Origin: Motiliproteus coralliicola
GTDB taxonomy: Bacteria > Pseudomonadota > Gammaproteobacteria > Pseudomonadales > Balneatricaceae
Assembly (NCBI RefSeq): GCF_003345655.1
Contig: NZ_QQOH01000004.1
Coordinates: 456,692-520,691, forward strand
DNA: 64,000 nt
Direction: 5' to 3'
Positions 1 to 10,472 of this stretch are shown here, piece after piece. The position numbers and the translations under genes were made by a program. The stretch's first letter is position 1. The number at the start of each line of letters is the position of its first letter. The notes under the pieces are model-generated. The model saw nothing but the letters and a program-made list of their open reading frames with translations. It was not told where the DNA came from and searched no databases.

Positions 1-1831
1 GCATGGTCTTGCCGTCGCGAACCGCCGCTTCGGCGCTTTCGCACAGCGCTTCGATCGCGGCTTTCAGTCCCATCTGCGGTTCGTAGTTGAGTCCCAGATA
101 GTGGGTTTCGAAGCCTTCGATCTCGTTGTAGAACAGCTTGTGGTACTTCCGTGGCGACAGTACCGGCGAGGCCAGAATGATCCGTTGGGCGTGCTGCTCG
201 GAGTCATCGAACACGTTGCGCTCGGCACCCAGGCAGGTTTCCAGCGACATCACGATCGCTTCGCGCAGCGGGTCGATCGGTGGGTTGGTGACCTGAGCAA
301 ACTGCTGCCGGAAGTAGTCGTACAGCGAGCGGGTCTTGTGGGACAGCACCGCCATCGGGGTGTCATCGCCCATCGAGCCAACCGCTTCCTGGGAGGTCTC
401 TGCCAGCGGACGGATGACCTGGTCGCGCTCCTCGAAGCTGACCTGATACATCTTTTGGTGGGTCTTGAGCTGTTCCGGGGTGAACTCCTGGAACTCCAGG
501 TCGTGATCATTCAGCGTCGACTGCAGACGGTAGGAGCTATCGCGCAGCCACTTCTTGTAGGGATGCTCGCTCTTCAGCTTTTGGTCGATGTCGTCGGTGT
601 GCAGCACTTCGCCGGTGCGGGTATCGATCGCCAGCATCTGTCCCGGCCCTACCCGGCCCTTGGCGACTACGTCTTCGGGCTTGTAGTCGTAGGTGCCGAT
701 TTCGGACGCGGTACACATGATGCCGTCTTTGGTCAGTACCCAACGTGATGGGCGCAGACCGTTACGGTCGAGCATACAGACGGCGGTGTGGCCGTCGGTC
801 ATAACCAGGCCGGCCGGGCCGTCCCAGGGCTCCATGTGCATGGAGTTGTATTCGTAGAAGGCGCGCAGGTCCGGGTCGATCATCTCGACGTTCTGCCAGG
901 CTGGCGGAACGACCAGACGAACGGCTTTATACAGATCCATACCGCCGGTCAGCAGCAGCTCGACCATGTTGTCGAGGCTGGAGGAGTCGGAACCGGTGGT
1001 GTTAACGATCGGCATCAGGTCCTGCAGGTTCGGCAGCAGTTCGGTTTCGAACTTGCTGGCCCGGGCGTTAGCCCAGCTGCGGTTGCCTTCAATGGTGTTG
1101 ATTTCACCGTTGTGGGCCAGAATCCGGAACGGCTGAGCCAGCGGCCAACGTGGTGCAGTATTGGTGGAGAATCGCTGGTGGAACACGCAGATCGCGGTCG
1201 CCATCCGTTCATCGGCCAGGTCCTGATAGAAACTGGTCAAATCGGCCGGCATTACCAGGCCTTTATAGGACAGCACGGTGCTGGACAGGCTGCAGACGTA
1301 GAAGTCTTCGTCTTCGGCCAGCGCAATTTCGGCCTTACGGCGGGCGACGAACAGGCTGACCGCCAGCTCTTCGGCGCTCTTGCCATCGCCTTTGACGAAC
1401 ACCTGCTCGATCTGGCCCAGGGTTTCCAAGGCGATCGGGCCGCAGGAGGAGGGATCGGTGGGCACAGCGCGCCAGCCGACCAGTTCCAGTCCCTGAGCAG
1501 CAAGCTGCTTATTCAGTTCGTTACGCGCGTTCTCGGCTTTTGCCTCGTCGCGGGACAGGAAAATCATGCCGACGCCGTAACGCTCGCCCAGCTCGGTGTT
1601 AAATTGCTCCTGCGCGATGGTGCGCATAAAGCTATCGGGCATCTGCAGCAGTAAGCCACAGCCGTCGCCGGTTTTGCCGTCGGCCGCGATTCCTCCGCGG
1701 TGGGTCATACAAGTCAGCGATTCGATCGCTTTGAGCAGCAGCTCGTGGCTGCTGTCGCCTTCGACGTGAGCCATCAGGCCGAAGCCGCAGTTGTCCTTGA
1801 ATTCGCCCGGGCGATACAGTCCTGTCATCAT
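1..1831 (-). CDS. gltB: Glutamate synthase (NADPH) large subunit, partial (3' end outside window)
   Basis: Only the first 610 codons are present; the gene runs off the left edge. It is the large subunit of GOGAT, which transfers the glutamine amide to 2-oxoglutarate with GltD. The start MMTGLY is preceded by GAGG seven bases upstream. Cys15 in the sequence DNCGFGL is the expected N-terminal nucleophile of the class II glutamine amidotransferase domain, exposed by removing a 14-residue propeptide. Further family matches are [13 protein letters not shown] [35 protein letters not shown] and LDRNGLRP. The gene follows damX on the same strand, as in Pseudomonas. Plus-strand open frames over this gene are shadows. 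Confidence 0.97.
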   Translation of the reverse strand, partial: MMTGLYRPGEFKDNCGFGLMAHVEGDSSHELLLKAIESLTCMTHRGGIAADGKTGDGCGLLLQMPDSFMRTIAQEQFNTELGERYGVGMIFLSRDEAKAENARNELNKQLAAQGLELVGWRAVPTDPSSCGPIALETLGQIEQVFVKGDGKSAEELAVSLFVARRKAEIALAEDEDFYVCSLSSTVLSYKGLVMPADLTSFYQDLADERMATAICVFHQRFSTNTAPRWPLAQPFRILAHNGEINTIEGNRSWANARASKFETELLPNLQDLMPIVNTTGSDSSSLDNMVELLLTGGMDLYKAVRLVVPPAWQNVEMIDPDLRAFYEYNSMHMEPWDGPAGLVMTDGHTAVCMLDRNGLRPSRWVLTKDGIMCTASEIGTYDYKPEDVVAKGRVGPGQMLAIDTRTGEVLHTDDIDQKLKSEHPYKKWLRDSSYRLQSTLNDHDLEFQEFTPEQLKTHQKMYQVSFEERDQVIRPLAETSQEAVGSMGDDTPMAVLSHKTRSLYDYFRQQFAQVTNPPIDPLREAIVMSLETCLGAERNVFDDSEQHAQRIILASPVLSPRKYHKLFYNEIEGFETHYLGLNYEPQMGLKAAIEALCESAEAAVRDGKTM

Positions 1832-2029
1832 ACACAGACCTCAACAGAAAAAGTCTTTACAAACAAACGCCTGGAAGTTCTTTTTGGAATAGGTAACCAG
1901 GTGAGGTGTACGTTTATTACGCACAAAAGGAGAGGCATTTTACCCGCGAAACGGGATGAGGACAAATCGGTGGTGCAGGTGCGAAGTGAATTTTCCTTCT
2001 AGAGGTCGGCAAAGGCAGAAAATTTACCC

Positions 2030-3730
2030 TTAATTTTCGCCTTTCCGAATATCATCCTGCACGCCGGCGATACTTCGGGCCCATGGCCTTCTGGCTCGTA
2101 GCGCCGGAGGCAGGTCGCCGATTGCGGCCATTGCCGCCGAGCGACTGGAATAGCGGCCGTAAACCACCACGTACCAGGGCTTTTGCTTATAGAAGGTATA
2201 GAAACGTTTCAGCTTCTCCTGCTCCGGCATGGAGGCGACAAAGCGACCTACGCTCTTCTCCTGACGGGCGCCCAGCATCTGTAGGGTGTACCCGGACCGG
2301 TTCCATTCCAGCAGCTCATTTCCATCACCGAAGTAAACCTTGGTGGGCTCGGCTGCTGTCGGGCTAGTAGTGCCCTGAACTGAAGAATCCGGACTGTCGG
2401 TAGTTGTTGAATCTGTAACCGGTGGCAGCTCTAGCACCAGGGTATTTGAGCCGGATTGATCGCCGGCTTCAGCCTGGGGGGATGTCGGAGTCAGCTGTTC
2501 GGACTGGTTCGCTGCCGTAGGCTGTTGCTCCGTGCTGGGCTCCGAGGCTTGGGGCTCTGTCTGCGCAACGGGTTTGATCGGGGCGAGCTCGAGCTGTTGG
2601 GGAACCGTAGTCTCAGGGGTAGCCATAGGCGGCTCTGGTTGAGGCTGTTCCTGCTGCTGTTCGGCTTCCAGGGCGGCACGGGCCTGGGCTAGACGCTGCT
2701 CGAAATCGCTACCATGGGGTGCTGGCGGGGCAGGGTCGGCCGGGGCCTCGTTGATCGGTTTTGGGCTGACCGGAATTTCGACCCGAATCCGCTCGGCATC
2801 AGGGTCAAATTGATTGAACTGTTGGAGTTGCGGCCAGAGCAGCCAACCGCCGGCGATGAGAGGCAAGACCAGCAGCATGGTTACCCAGGGCCAGCGCGGG
2901 CTGCGCTTCGGTGTCGAGGACTGGGTGCCGATGTTAGTACTGATGTTGGTGTTCTGAGCGGGTTCTGCTGTTGGCACCTGGCCGCTCATGATGGCCTCAA
3001 TGACTCGAGGGACCCTGCCCGGAAGGCCTAATGACTCTTTCAGCAGTTGTGCTCGGGTGTCATCGTTCAGCCTTGCCGCGACCGCGCTATAGCTGTGTTC
3101 GAGCAAGGCATTGAGTTCGATTGACTCAAGTGGCTCCAGTTCAAAGAAGTGGCAGCTGCTCTCTACTACGGCGCTTAGCGAAGGGTTGGCAAGCTGTTCA
3201 CGAAGTTCGGGGGTTGCGAACAGAACCAGGTGAGGGCGCTGCTCCTCGTCGTCCAATGCCGAAAGCTGGTTGAACAGCAGCTCCAGTGCATCGGCTTGCA
3301 GGGCCTCGGCGTCGTCGATGACGATCAGCAGCTGCTTGGACAGTTGCTGCAAAAGCTGGCAATGCTGCAGCAGGGCCTGAAGCTGTTGTTGCGGATCGGT
3401 GTCGTGATCCAGGTTCAGCTGCTGATTGATCTGATTCAGCAGGCTTGCGGCATGGGTGGGTTGGCTCAGTTGGATCAGACAGCTGTGTACGGCACTGTCA
3501 TCAGCCACTTGGTAGAACTGCTGTAGCAGGGTGCTCTTACCGCTACCGCTGACACCCGTCACGATCTGGATGAAATGGCTGTATCGACTCAGGTGCTCAA
3601 GCTGCTCGAGCAGTTGTAGCTGGCTAGGTGGCAGGTAGACCTGACCCGTTCCGGTGCGGTTGCTGAGCGTCGGAACCTCTTCACTGAGAAACGGCTCGAT
3701 GCTGTCTGGGCGATGGGTCGGATCTACCAT
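2030..3730 (-). CDS. damX: DamX-like cell-division protein: AAA ATPase plus SPOR domain
   Basis: 566 residues in three parts. An N-terminal ExeA-like AAA ATPase has Walker A GVSGSGKST at about 59-67 and Walker B LLIVIDDAEAL near 134. One membrane helix lies at about 281-299. A long Pro/Gln/Glu-rich periplasmic linker leads to a C-terminal SPOR domain (about 480-560), which in this family binds denuded septal peptidoglycan. Gene order aroK-aroB-damX is conserved in gammaproteobacteria, and aroB ends 10 bases upstream, so the two are probably co-transcribed. Enteric DamX lacks a clear ATPase; this two-domain form matches the Pseudomonas arrangement. A role in septation is inferred from the family. 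Confidence 0.85.
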   Translation of the reverse strand: MVDPTHRPDSIEPFLSEEVPTLSNRTGTGQVYLPPSQLQLLEQLEHLSRYSHFIQIVTGVSGSGKSTLLQQFYQVADDSAVHSCLIQLSQPTHAASLLNQINQQLNLDHDTDPQQQLQALLQHCQLLQQLSKQLLIVIDDAEALQADALELLFNQLSALDDEEQRPHLVLFATPELREQLANPSLSAVVESSCHFFELEPLESIELNALLEHSYSAVAARLNDDTRAQLLKESLGLPGRVPRVIEAIMSGQVPTAEPAQNTNISTNIGTQSSTPKRSPRWPWVTMLLVLPLIAGGWLLWPQLQQFNQFDPDAERIRVEIPVSPKPINEAPADPAPPAPHGSDFEQRLAQARAALEAEQQQEQPQPEPPMATPETTVPQQLELAPIKPVAQTEPQASEPSTEQQPTAANQSEQLTPTSPQAEAGDQSGSNTLVLELPPVTDSTTTDSPDSSVQGTTSPTAAEPTKVYFGDGNELLEWNRSGYTLQMLGARQEKSVGRFVASMPEQEKLKRFYTFYKQKPWYVVVYGRYSSRSAAMAAIGDLPPALRARRPWARSIAGVQDDIRKGEN

Positions 3731-3740
3731 GTTGACTTGC

Positions 3741-4826
3741 TCAGTGGCTGGTCAGGCTGCTCAGCGTATTTTGCAACGCTTCGTGGCTGAAGTCAGCCGT
3801 CACTAGTGCCTCACCCAGTTGGCGCAGCAGAACCAGTCGAAGTTGGCCATCCAGCACTTTTTTGTCCACCGCCATCAACGACATGAAATCGTCCGGCTGC
3901 ATTCCTTTGGGGGGCAATAGCGGTAGTTGGGCGCGGCTGAAAATCTGCTTAACCCGTTCAACATCTGCACTACTGAGCCAGCCTAGCCGTTCCGATAGGT
4001 CCGCGGCCATAATCGTGCCGGCGGCAACGGCTTCTCCATGAAGCCAGTTTCCGTACCCACTGTGGGATTCGATGGCGTGACCGAAGGTGTGGCCCAGATT
4101 GAGCAAAGCCCGCTTGCCGGCTTCTTTCTCGTCTTCAGCCACGACGTTGGCCTTGATCTGACAACAGCGGTAGATCGCTTCGGCCAAGGCCTCGGATTGG
4201 CGCTGTTGTAAGGCGTCCAGGTTTTTCTCAAGCCAGCTGAGGAAATCGAGATCCAGAATCAATCCGTACTTGATTACTTCCGCCAGTCCCGCAGCCAGTT
4301 CGTTGTCGGGCAGGGTGTTGAGGCTGTTGGTATCGATCAGTACGCAGCGGGGCTGGTGAAAAGCCCCGATCATGTTTTTTCCAAGGGGATGGTTCACACC
4401 GGTTTTTCCGCCAACCGATGAATCCACTTGAGACAGTAATGTGGTGGGGATCTGGATAAAATCCACGCCTCGCTGATAGCAGGCTGCGGCGAAGCCGGTC
4501 ATGTCACCCACCACGCCGCCGCCGAGAGCGACCAGAGTGGTGGTGCGGTTGTGCTTGGCTTGAAGTAGGCCGTCAAAAACCTGATTGAGCGTGTCGAGGT
4601 TTTTATAGCGTTCGCCATCGGGCAGGATGACTGTAGCGAGCTGCTTGTCAGCCAGCGATTGCTCGACCTGTTGAAGATAGAGCGGTGCGATGGTCTCGTT
4701 GGTGACAATGCAGACCTGAGAGCTTCGGATATGGGAAGTCCAGAGTTCAGGTTGATCGAGCAGGCCGGCGCCAATGTAGATCGGGTAGCTGCGCTCGTCG
4801 AGGGCAACATCAAGCCGAAGGGTCAT
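3741..4826 (-). CDS. aroB: 3-dehydroquinate synthase
   Basis: 361 residues, the usual length. This NAD- and metal-dependent enzyme converts DAHP to 3-dehydroquinate, the second step of the shikimate pathway. Family motifs visible are the nucleotide-binding [14 protein letters not shown], the active-site stretch [25 protein letters not shown], and the metal-binding histidines in [10 protein letters not shown] and [10 protein letters not shown]. It lies 36 bases after aroK and 10 before damX on the same strand, within the pilQ-aroK-aroB-damX arrangement. Nothing unusual was seen. Confidence 0.97.
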   Translation of the reverse strand: MTLRLDVALDERSYPIYIGAGLLDQPELWTSHIRSSQVCIVTNETIAPLYLQQVEQSLADKQLATVILPDGERYKNLDTLNQVFDGLLQAKHNRTTTLVALGGGVVGDMTGFAAACYQRGVDFIQIPTTLLSQVDSSVGGKTGVNHPLGKNMIGAFHQPRCVLIDTNSLNTLPDNELAAGLAEVIKYGLILDLDFLSWLEKNLDALQQRQSEALAEAIYRCCQIKANVVAEDEKEAGKRALLNLGHTFGHAIESHSGYGNWLHGEAVAAGTIMAADLSERLGWLSSADVERVKQIFSRAQLPLLPPKGMQPDDFMSLMAVDKKVLDGQLRLVLLRQLGEALVTADFSHEALQNTLSSLTSH

Positions 4827-4862
4827 GTTGTGGTCCCGTGTTGTGGTCCAGGGTCGCTTGGG

Positions 4863-5381
4863 TTAGCGGAGTATTTCGAGCTGTTCCAGCTGGCGAATGA
4901 TCTCGCGCGCCACGGACTTGGGGCGCCGACCATCGGTCTGGATCAGCAGATCGCAACAATCACGGTAGAGCGGGTCACGAATCTGCATCAGGTCGGACAA
5001 TACTTTAGCGGGGTCTTCGGTTTGAAGCAAAGGCCGGTTGCGGTCTTTGGCGGTCCGCTCCAGCTGCTGCTGTAGGGAGGCATGAAGGTAGACGACGGTG
5101 CCTCGTGATTGCAGATAGCGGCGGTTGTCTGGGCTTAGAATGGCGCCACCGCCGGTAGCCAGCACGATGTTATTGTGTTGGCTCAACTCATCAATGATGT
5201 TGGTTTCGCGTTTGCGAAACCCAAGCTCGCCTTCAACATCAAAAATCCACGGAATATCAGCACCGGCTCGAGTTTCAATCTCTTTGTCGGAGTCAATAAA
5301 TTCCAGTTGAAGCTCTTGAGCCAACAGGCGTCCGATGGTGCTTTTTCCGGCCCCCATCGGCCCAATTAGAAACAGGTTCAA
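4863..5381 (-). CDS. aroK: Shikimate kinase
   Basis: 172 residues. It phosphorylates shikimate at the 3-OH with ATP. The P-loop GPMGAGKST is at residues 7-15, the shikimate-binding aspartates are in FIDSDKEIE, and the FRKRE and ATGGGA motifs follow. It is the second shikimate gene of the pilQ-aroK-aroB block, 30 bases after pilQ. The intact P-loop and substrate motifs support an active enzyme. AroK is preferred over AroL because of its position beside aroB. Confidence 0.96.
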   Translation of the reverse strand: MNLFLIGPMGAGKSTIGRLLAQELQLEFIDSDKEIETRAGADIPWIFDVEGELGFRKRETNIIDELSQHNNIVLATGGGAILSPDNRRYLQSRGTVVYLHASLQQQLERTAKDRNRPLLQTEDPAKVLSDLMQIRDPLYRDCCDLLIQTDGRRPKSVAREIIRQLEQLEILR

Positions 5382-5411
5382 ACAACGATCCTAGTAGTTG
5401 GTGGCTAAGCC

Positions 5412-7541
5412 TCAGCGGGTGCTGAGGCTCTCGCTGATGATTTTCGGAGTGATGAAGACCAGGAGCTCGCTCTTCTGATTGCTGTTGTTGGTCCGAGTGA
5501 ACAGCTTCCCGAGCACTGGCAGGTCTCCCAGAACAGGTACTTTGGAAATACTTTGGGTCTGTTCCTTCTGGAACACGCCTCCGAGCACGACGGTTTCTCC
5601 GTTGTTGACCAGTACCTGGGTTTCTAGTTCGTTGGTCACGATGCCTACTTCACCGTTGGGGAGCTCTTCGCCGACCGAGTCTTGATTGATTTTGAGATCA
5701 AGAATCAGACGGTTGTCGGGAGTGATTTGTGGAGTGACATCGAGTGCCAGTACAACCTCTTTAAATTCGACGTTGACCTCGCCATCTTCGACGGTCTGGA
5801 ACGGAATTTCGTCACCCGACTGGATTCGTGCCGGCATGCCGTTGGCTGTAATGACTTTTGGTTGCGAGATGATTTCAGCACTGCCATCGGTCTCAAGTGC
5901 AGAGAGTTCCATCTGCAGCAAGGTAGTGTTGGAACCAACGCCGATGGCGAATCTTGAGGCGCCGATGCTGGTAGCACCCAAGTCAACGTTGAGACTAGAA
6001 GGAACCGTTAAGCCTGCGCTGCCTCCAGCCTGGGCTGTGTTACCCGGCGCGGTAGCGCCCAGTGCGATCCGGGTTCCGCCGTCTTTAACATGGCCGAATC
6101 CCCACTTGACCCCAAGCTCTTTGCTCAGGTCGGCACGGACGGTGACCAATCGAGCCTCGATCATCACTTGGCGAACCGGAATATCTAGTTTCTTCAGGGC
6201 CTTGCGGATTTTGGCGATGCTGGTGTCGATGTCGCGCACGATCAGGGTGTTGGTACGCGGATCGGCTTGTACCGCCCCTCGTTCAGACAGCAGCCCCTGT
6301 TCGGTTCCAAGCAGTGAGACGATGTCGCTGGCCTTGGCGTAATTGACCTGGATGAACTCGGTCTGAGGTTCTTTCAGTTCGCGAACCTGTTTGTTGGTTT
6401 CGATCTCGAAGCGCTCACGTTCGGCGATTTCGGCCGCTGGTGCGATCATCATGACGTTGCCAGTGATTCGCTTGTCCAGGCTCTTGGTTTTTAGCACCAA
6501 TTCCAGTGCCTGATCCCAGGGCACGTTTTTGAGTCGCAGGGTGATGTTGCCGCTGACGGTGTCGCTGACCACCAGGTTCATATCGGTAACGTCGGCGATA
6601 ATCTGCAGGACCGAGCGGATGTCGATATCCTGGAAGTTCAGACTCAGCTTTTCACCGGTGTAGGGGAAGCGTTCGCGCTGGCGCTCTTCGGCCTCAGTAT
6701 CGGTGACCGGTTTGAAATCGACGATCAGCTGGTTATCAGATTGGTAGGCCAGATAATCATACGGCAGTGCTGAAGGTTTGATCAGAATGCTGCTGTTGTT
6801 GCCGTCCGCCATCGCGTCGACAAAGGTGACCGGAGTGGAGAAGTCCTGTACATCAACGCGCTCTTCCAGAGCAGCGGGTAATTGTGCACCGATCAGGTTA
6901 ACGATGACATTGTTACCCTCTTCGATAATATCAACGCCGGCTTTGCTGTCGGTCATGTTGATAAACACACGACCGATATTGCCATCGACCCGGCGAAAAT
7001 CAATCGAAGAAATCTGGGTTCGAAGTGGGCGGGGAATATTGGTAGTGTCGGCGTTATCCATCGCCATTCCCTGTTTTGGCTGGGCTGCAGCAACGGTATC
7101 GCCAGCGCCGGCACCAAACACCACGAACAGGCTGTTCCCCTCTATATAGGTGTCGTACTCCACCGACTCGTACAGGTTAGCGATAACCCGAACCCGGTCT
7201 TTAACTTCGGCAAGGTGGAGGGTGTCGACCAAGCCGGTTTTAATCTCGATACTTTTGCTGCTGAGCCCGTTGCTGGCACCGTGTAGATCCAATACCACCC
7301 GGGCTGGCTGCTCAATCTTATAGGAGCGGGGCAGCGGTGGTGCCGCGTCGAAATCCAGTCGAAGTTCGAGCTTGTTGCCAGGTAGAGTCACGAAAGCGGA
7401 GTCTACGATCTGCACTTCGGCTAGAGTGGTCTGAGACAGTAGCAGGCAAGTTACGAGCCCTAGCCATTTTCGGCTGGTGAACGCCAGTCGCTGTCGGGCC
7501 TGCTGCCATGTGGTTGATGAGAGCAAATTCGCCATATCCAT
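5412..7541 (-). CDS. pilQ: Type IV pilus secretin PilQ
   Basis: 709 residues. It forms the outer-membrane ring through which the pilus passes. An N-terminal signal segment (LGLVTCLLLSQTTLA, about 27-41) is followed by two AMIN-type peptidoglycan-binding regions, an STN/N0 domain starting near NFQDIDIRSVLQIIADV, N1 domains, and a C-terminal secretin domain with VPVLGDLPVLGKLF. The hydrophilic n-region is long; a second in-frame ATG at 7535 is a possible start. It is the last pil gene of the pilMNOPQ operon, 12 bases after pilP, and reads straight into aroK. Confidence 0.96.
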   Translation of the reverse strand: MDMANLLSSTTWQQARQRLAFTSRKWLGLVTCLLLSQTTLAEVQIVDSAFVTLPGNKLELRLDFDAAPPLPRSYKIEQPARVVLDLHGASNGLSSKSIEIKTGLVDTLHLAEVKDRVRVIANLYESVEYDTYIEGNSLFVVFGAGAGDTVAAAQPKQGMAMDNADTTNIPRPLRTQISSIDFRRVDGNIGRVFINMTDSKAGVDIIEEGNNVIVNLIGAQLPAALEERVDVQDFSTPVTFVDAMADGNNSSILIKPSALPYDYLAYQSDNQLIVDFKPVTDTEAEERQRERFPYTGEKLSLNFQDIDIRSVLQIIADVTDMNLVVSDTVSGNITLRLKNVPWDQALELVLKTKSLDKRITGNVMMIAPAAEIAERERFEIETNKQVRELKEPQTEFIQVNYAKASDIVSLLGTEQGLLSERGAVQADPRTNTLIVRDIDTSIAKIRKALKKLDIPVRQVMIEARLVTVRADLSKELGVKWGFGHVKDGGTRIALGATAPGNTAQAGGSAGLTVPSSLNVDLGATSIGASRFAIGVGSNTTLLQMELSALETDGSAEIISQPKVITANGMPARIQSGDEIPFQTVEDGEVNVEFKEVVLALDVTPQITPDNRLILDLKINQDSVGEELPNGEVGIVTNELETQVLVNNGETVVLGGVFQKEQTQSISKVPVLGDLPVLGKLFTRTNNSNQKSELLVFITPKIISESLSTR

Positions 7542-7553
7542 TTACGCCTATTT

Positions 7554-8117
7554 CTACTGTTCTGCTAAAACCAGATTACGGGGTCGCTTCATCCAGCCAT
7601 CCCGGCCGTTTGGAACGATCTCCATAATATCGATCTGGGTCTCATTGACTGTCAGGATTTCGCCATAATTACGCCCGACATAATTGCCACTTTTGATCCG
7701 ATGGATTTCGCCGTTGCCATCTTTGATCAGTGCGGTCAGGTCGCCGTTTTCCAGCATATGGATGGTGCCGACCATCACGAGGTTTTCAAGCTTGAAGGCT
7801 TCAAGCGGTTCCTTGGGGCGATCAAAGTCAGGTTTCAAATCGTTCTTGGGACCGTCGCTCTGATCCTCTTCGGTAAGCTCGACTCGAACTAGAGGTTGGA
7901 ACGGTCCTCTTAGGCTGGTTGCCCGATAAAGAAAGCTCTCATAGGGTTTAAATTCCGGCAGAGGGTCGATCTTACCTGCCGGTCGAGACTGGGTTTCGGC
8001 AACGTACTGTCGCAAATCGGAAGTGTCGTTGATCTGGCTGCAACCCGATAGCATGACAGCGGCTAAGGCTAGCGGCAGCCAGGTCTGGCTAGGCCGGTAA
8101 TTAGCTTTCATCGTCAT
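7554..8117 (-). CDS. pilP: Type IV pilus assembly lipoprotein PilP
   Basis: 187 residues. PilP is an inner-membrane lipoprotein that links the PilMNO platform to PilQ. A lipoprotein signal ends in the lipobox LSGC (Cys at about residue 26). The C-terminal half carries the beta-rich homology region with MVGTIHMLENG and KSGNYVGRNYGEI. The start overlaps the end of pilO by 17 bases; an alternative ATG two codons later shortens this to 11. The overlap implies translational coupling. Confidence 0.94.
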   Translation of the reverse strand: MTMKANYRPSQTWLPLALAAVMLSGCSQINDTSDLRQYVAETQSRPAGKIDPLPEFKPYESFLYRATSLRGPFQPLVRVELTEEDQSDGPKNDLKPDFDRPKEPLEAFKLENLVMVGTIHMLENGDLTALIKDGNGEIHRIKSGNYVGRNYGEILTVNETQIDIMEIVPNGRDGWMKRPRNLVLAEQ

Positions 8118-8712
8118 ATCGATAGGTCCTGGCAGAAAGACTCATGCTTAGATCGCCGTTGTCGGAGATCGGTTTGATGGAAAAGTCGTGAACGGTCACA
8201 ATTCGTGGCAGTGCCGCGATGCCGCTGACGAATTCCCCCAGTTGGTGGTAGCTGCCCTTGACCGAAATATTGATCGGTAGCTCGATATAGAACTTGACCT
8301 TCTTCTCCGGTGCCAGCGAAATAACATCGAAATTGAGTCCGCTGTTCTGACCAATTTCGGTAATATCTTCCAGCAGACCGGGTACCTCGGTATCGGTCGG
8401 CAACTGTTTCAGCAGCTCGGCGAAGGTCTCCTCTACATCCTCCATCTGGCGCTTCAGTGCTTCCAGGTTGGCCACCTGGTACGCCTTGCTCTGATATTGA
8501 TGTTTCAGCTCTGGCTCTTTGGCGATCTCCTGCTCAAGCTTGGTCTGAAGATCTTTGATATGGAGATGATAACCGGCGGCCCCGAGGGCAATGATTACGA
8601 CCAGAAACCAGATCGCCTTGATGCCGTAGGGCCAGTTGCCGGCGGTGTTGAAGTCGAGGTTGTTGGCATCGAAACCGCGGAAGGCGTTTCTGAATACATT
8701 CTGTACTGACAT
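8101..8712 (-). CDS. pilO: Type IV pilus inner-membrane platform protein PilO
   Basis: 203 residues. There is one N-terminal membrane helix (KAIWFLVVIIALGAAGYHL, about 28-46), a coiled-coil stretch rich in Leu, Gln and Glu, and a ferredoxin-like C-terminal domain. PilO pairs with PilN in the periplasm to align the secretin with the cytoplasmic motor. Its ATG overlaps the pilN stop by one base and its end overlaps pilP, as is typical for this operon. Confidence 0.94.
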   Translation of the reverse strand: MSVQNVFRNAFRGFDANNLDFNTAGNWPYGIKAIWFLVVIIALGAAGYHLHIKDLQTKLEQEIAKEPELKHQYQSKAYQVANLEALKRQMEDVEETFAELLKQLPTDTEVPGLLEDITEIGQNSGLNFDVISLAPEKKVKFYIELPINISVKGSYHQLGEFVSGIAALPRIVTVHDFSIKPISDNGDLSMSLSARTYRYDDES

Positions 8713-9272
8713 CAGGAGCCTTCCTCTTCAGGTTTCGGTTTAGTTAGACCCACCCGCATATCGAAGTTTTTATACAGATCTCCGCTTTTGCCGACTTTGC
8801 TCAAGTTGGGTTCGGAGAACCAGGAAGAACGGTCCAGATTACGCATCAGCGTAGATACGTCACGGTTGCTGAGTGCTCGACCTTGAACATGCAGCGATTC
8901 ACCTTTGCGGCTTAGGTTCGAGTAGTAGAGTTCATCCGGCAGTACGCGTACCAATTCATCGAACACCCGAACGATAACGGGACGGTTACCCTGTAGCTCC
9001 TGGATCGCTCGAAGGCGCTCTAGTAGCCTTTCACGCTTGGCCCGCAATTCCTTGATCTCTTTGATCTTGGAATCCAGCTTGGCCATCTCTTGGCGGAGGT
9101 AGTCGTTGCGTAACTGCTGCTGTTTAGTGTTGTGCTCGATATAGAATCCGGTGCCCCAGACCGCTGCTGCCGCTAGGATAGCGACCAGTACCGAACTGGT
9201 CAGAAAACGCTGCTGACGCTCTTTACGACGGTCTTCGCGCCAGGATCTGAGGTTGATCAGGGTGTTAGCCAT
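8712..9272 (-). CDS. pilN: Type IV pilus inner-membrane platform protein PilN
   Basis: 186 residues. The short cytoplasmic start includes INLRSWREDRRKERQQRF, the Leu-rich PilM-binding tail (INLLPW-like) typical of PilN. One membrane helix follows at about 24-43, then a coiled coil (LDSKIKEIKELRAKRERL) and a periplasmic domain. It joins PilO in the alignment complex. It overlaps pilM by one base at its start and pilO by one base at its end. Confidence 0.94.
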   Translation of the reverse strand: MANTLINLRSWREDRRKERQQRFLTSSVLVAILAAAAVWGTGFYIEHNTKQQQLRNDYLRQEMAKLDSKIKEIKELRAKRERLLERLRAIQELQGNRPVIVRVFDELVRVLPDELYYSNLSRKGESLHVQGRALSNRDVSTLMRNLDRSSWFSEPNLSKVGKSGDLYKNFDMRVGLTKPKPEEEGS

Positions 9273-10333
9273 TAGTCCGCAAAGCTCCTCAGTGCCAGGC
9301 CGCAGGCCAATACCAGCGAAGGTGCTTCGGTATCGAACTTTTGGCGGTTGATACGGGAATCGATGGTCATGGCGCTAAATGGGTCGGCGATGGCGGTGTT
9401 AATTCCCAATTCCTGAGAAACAACATCGGCAATGCCGGGAATGCCGGAAATTCCCCCCATTAGCAGCAGGGTTTCGATCTCGCCGTGGGTGCCGGACGAA
9501 TAGTAGAACTGGATCGAACGCGAAATCTGCTGAGACGTGGTCTGCTTGAATGGATCAATATAGCCCAGAGTCAATTCTTCAGGGAGTTCGTTGGCTTTCT
9601 TAGCCCGCTCTACCTCATCGCTGGAAAGGTCGGAGACCTGTGACAGGCTGTGGGTGAGATCGTTTCCGCCGAATGCCTGTTCGCGTGAGTAGACAACTTG
9701 ATTATTCTCGATGACGTAGAGCGTCATACTGCTAGCGCCGATGTCGACCAGTCCGACCGTCTTGTCCAGTAGGTCGTGTGTTTCGGCCAATACCGGGAAT
9801 ACACGCTCTATCGCGTACGTATCGACATCCACGATCTCGCACTTGAGTCCAGCGCCGTTCACCGAGTCCTCCCGGGATTGGACGCTATCCTGGCGGCAGG
9901 CGACCAGCAGCACATCGTTCAGATCCGAGCTGCTATCCGATTCGCCCTGAATCTGGAAGTCGATTGCAACTTCGTCGAGCGAATAGGGGATGAATTGGTC
10001 GGCTTCCACTTTGATCTGCTCTTCGAGCTCGTCTTCGGTAAAAGAGCGGCTGAATTCGAGCTGTTTGACAATCACCACTGAGGTGGGGACCGATGTGGCA
10101 GCCTGCTTGCTTTTGCTGTTGGCCAGCTTGAGCCCTTTCAGTAGGGCCTCGGCGACGACCGGGACCTCCTGAACGTTGTTATCGATCACTGCGCCTTCAG
10201 GAAGATGGACGACAGCATAGCAATCAACGTTATAATTGCCGGAATTTCCGGACAGGCCAAGTAGCTTGATGTATGAGGAACCGATATCGACGCCGAGCAA
10301 CGATTTGGATCCGGATTTAAAAAGGCTAATCAC
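9272..10333 (-). CDS. pilM: Type IV pilus actin-like assembly protein PilM
   Basis: 353 residues. PilM is a cytoplasmic actin-like ATPase-fold protein that binds the PilN tail. Phosphate-binding motifs are LLGVDIGSSYIKLL near the N-terminus, LVDIGASSMTLYV in the middle, and LLLMGGISGIPG for the adenosine pocket. It is the first gene of pilMNOPQ and is divergent from the PBP1A gene, an arrangement conserved in Pseudomonas and Escherichia. The 139-base divergent spacer must hold promoters for both genes. Confidence 0.96.
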   Translation of the reverse strand: MISLFKSGSKSLLGVDIGSSYIKLLGLSGNSGNYNVDCYAVVHLPEGAVIDNNVQEVPVVAEALLKGLKLANSKSKQAATSVPTSVVIVKQLEFSRSFTEDELEEQIKVEADQFIPYSLDEVAIDFQIQGESDSSSDLNDVLLVACRQDSVQSREDSVNGAGLKCEIVDVDTYAIERVFPVLAETHDLLDKTVGLVDIGASSMTLYVIENNQVVYSREQAFGGNDLTHSLSQVSDLSSDEVERAKKANELPEELTLGYIDPFKQTTSQQISRSIQFYYSSGTHGEIETLLLMGGISGIPGIADVVSQELGINTAIADPFSAMTIDSRINRQKFDTEAPSLVLACGLALRSFAD

Positions 10334-10472
10334 CGATTAATCCTTAAATGCAGTGAACTGGCGACCCGATGGAGGCCGTACTCAACTGTACAAAAATTAT
10401 CACCAATACGCATACTTTGTTATTAGTGACATTATTCTATATCGCCAATCTACGGATCAGCTTTAGGTTACC
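10334..10472. promoter_or_regulatory. Divergent promoter region pilM / PBP1A gene
   Basis: This 139-base AT-rich spacer separates two divergently read genes, so promoters in both directions are expected. On the minus strand TTGGCG and TAATAA lie 17 bases apart and could be -35/-10 elements for pilM. The plus strand contains a TATAT stretch near 10436 that could belong to a promoter of the PBP gene. Neither match is close to consensus. Confidence 0.4.

Noticed and set aside
101..1654. Long plus-strand open frames of 215 and 288 codons
   Set aside because: They lie antisense to gltB, whose translation matches glutamate synthase throughout. They have no family match and result from high GC codon bias.
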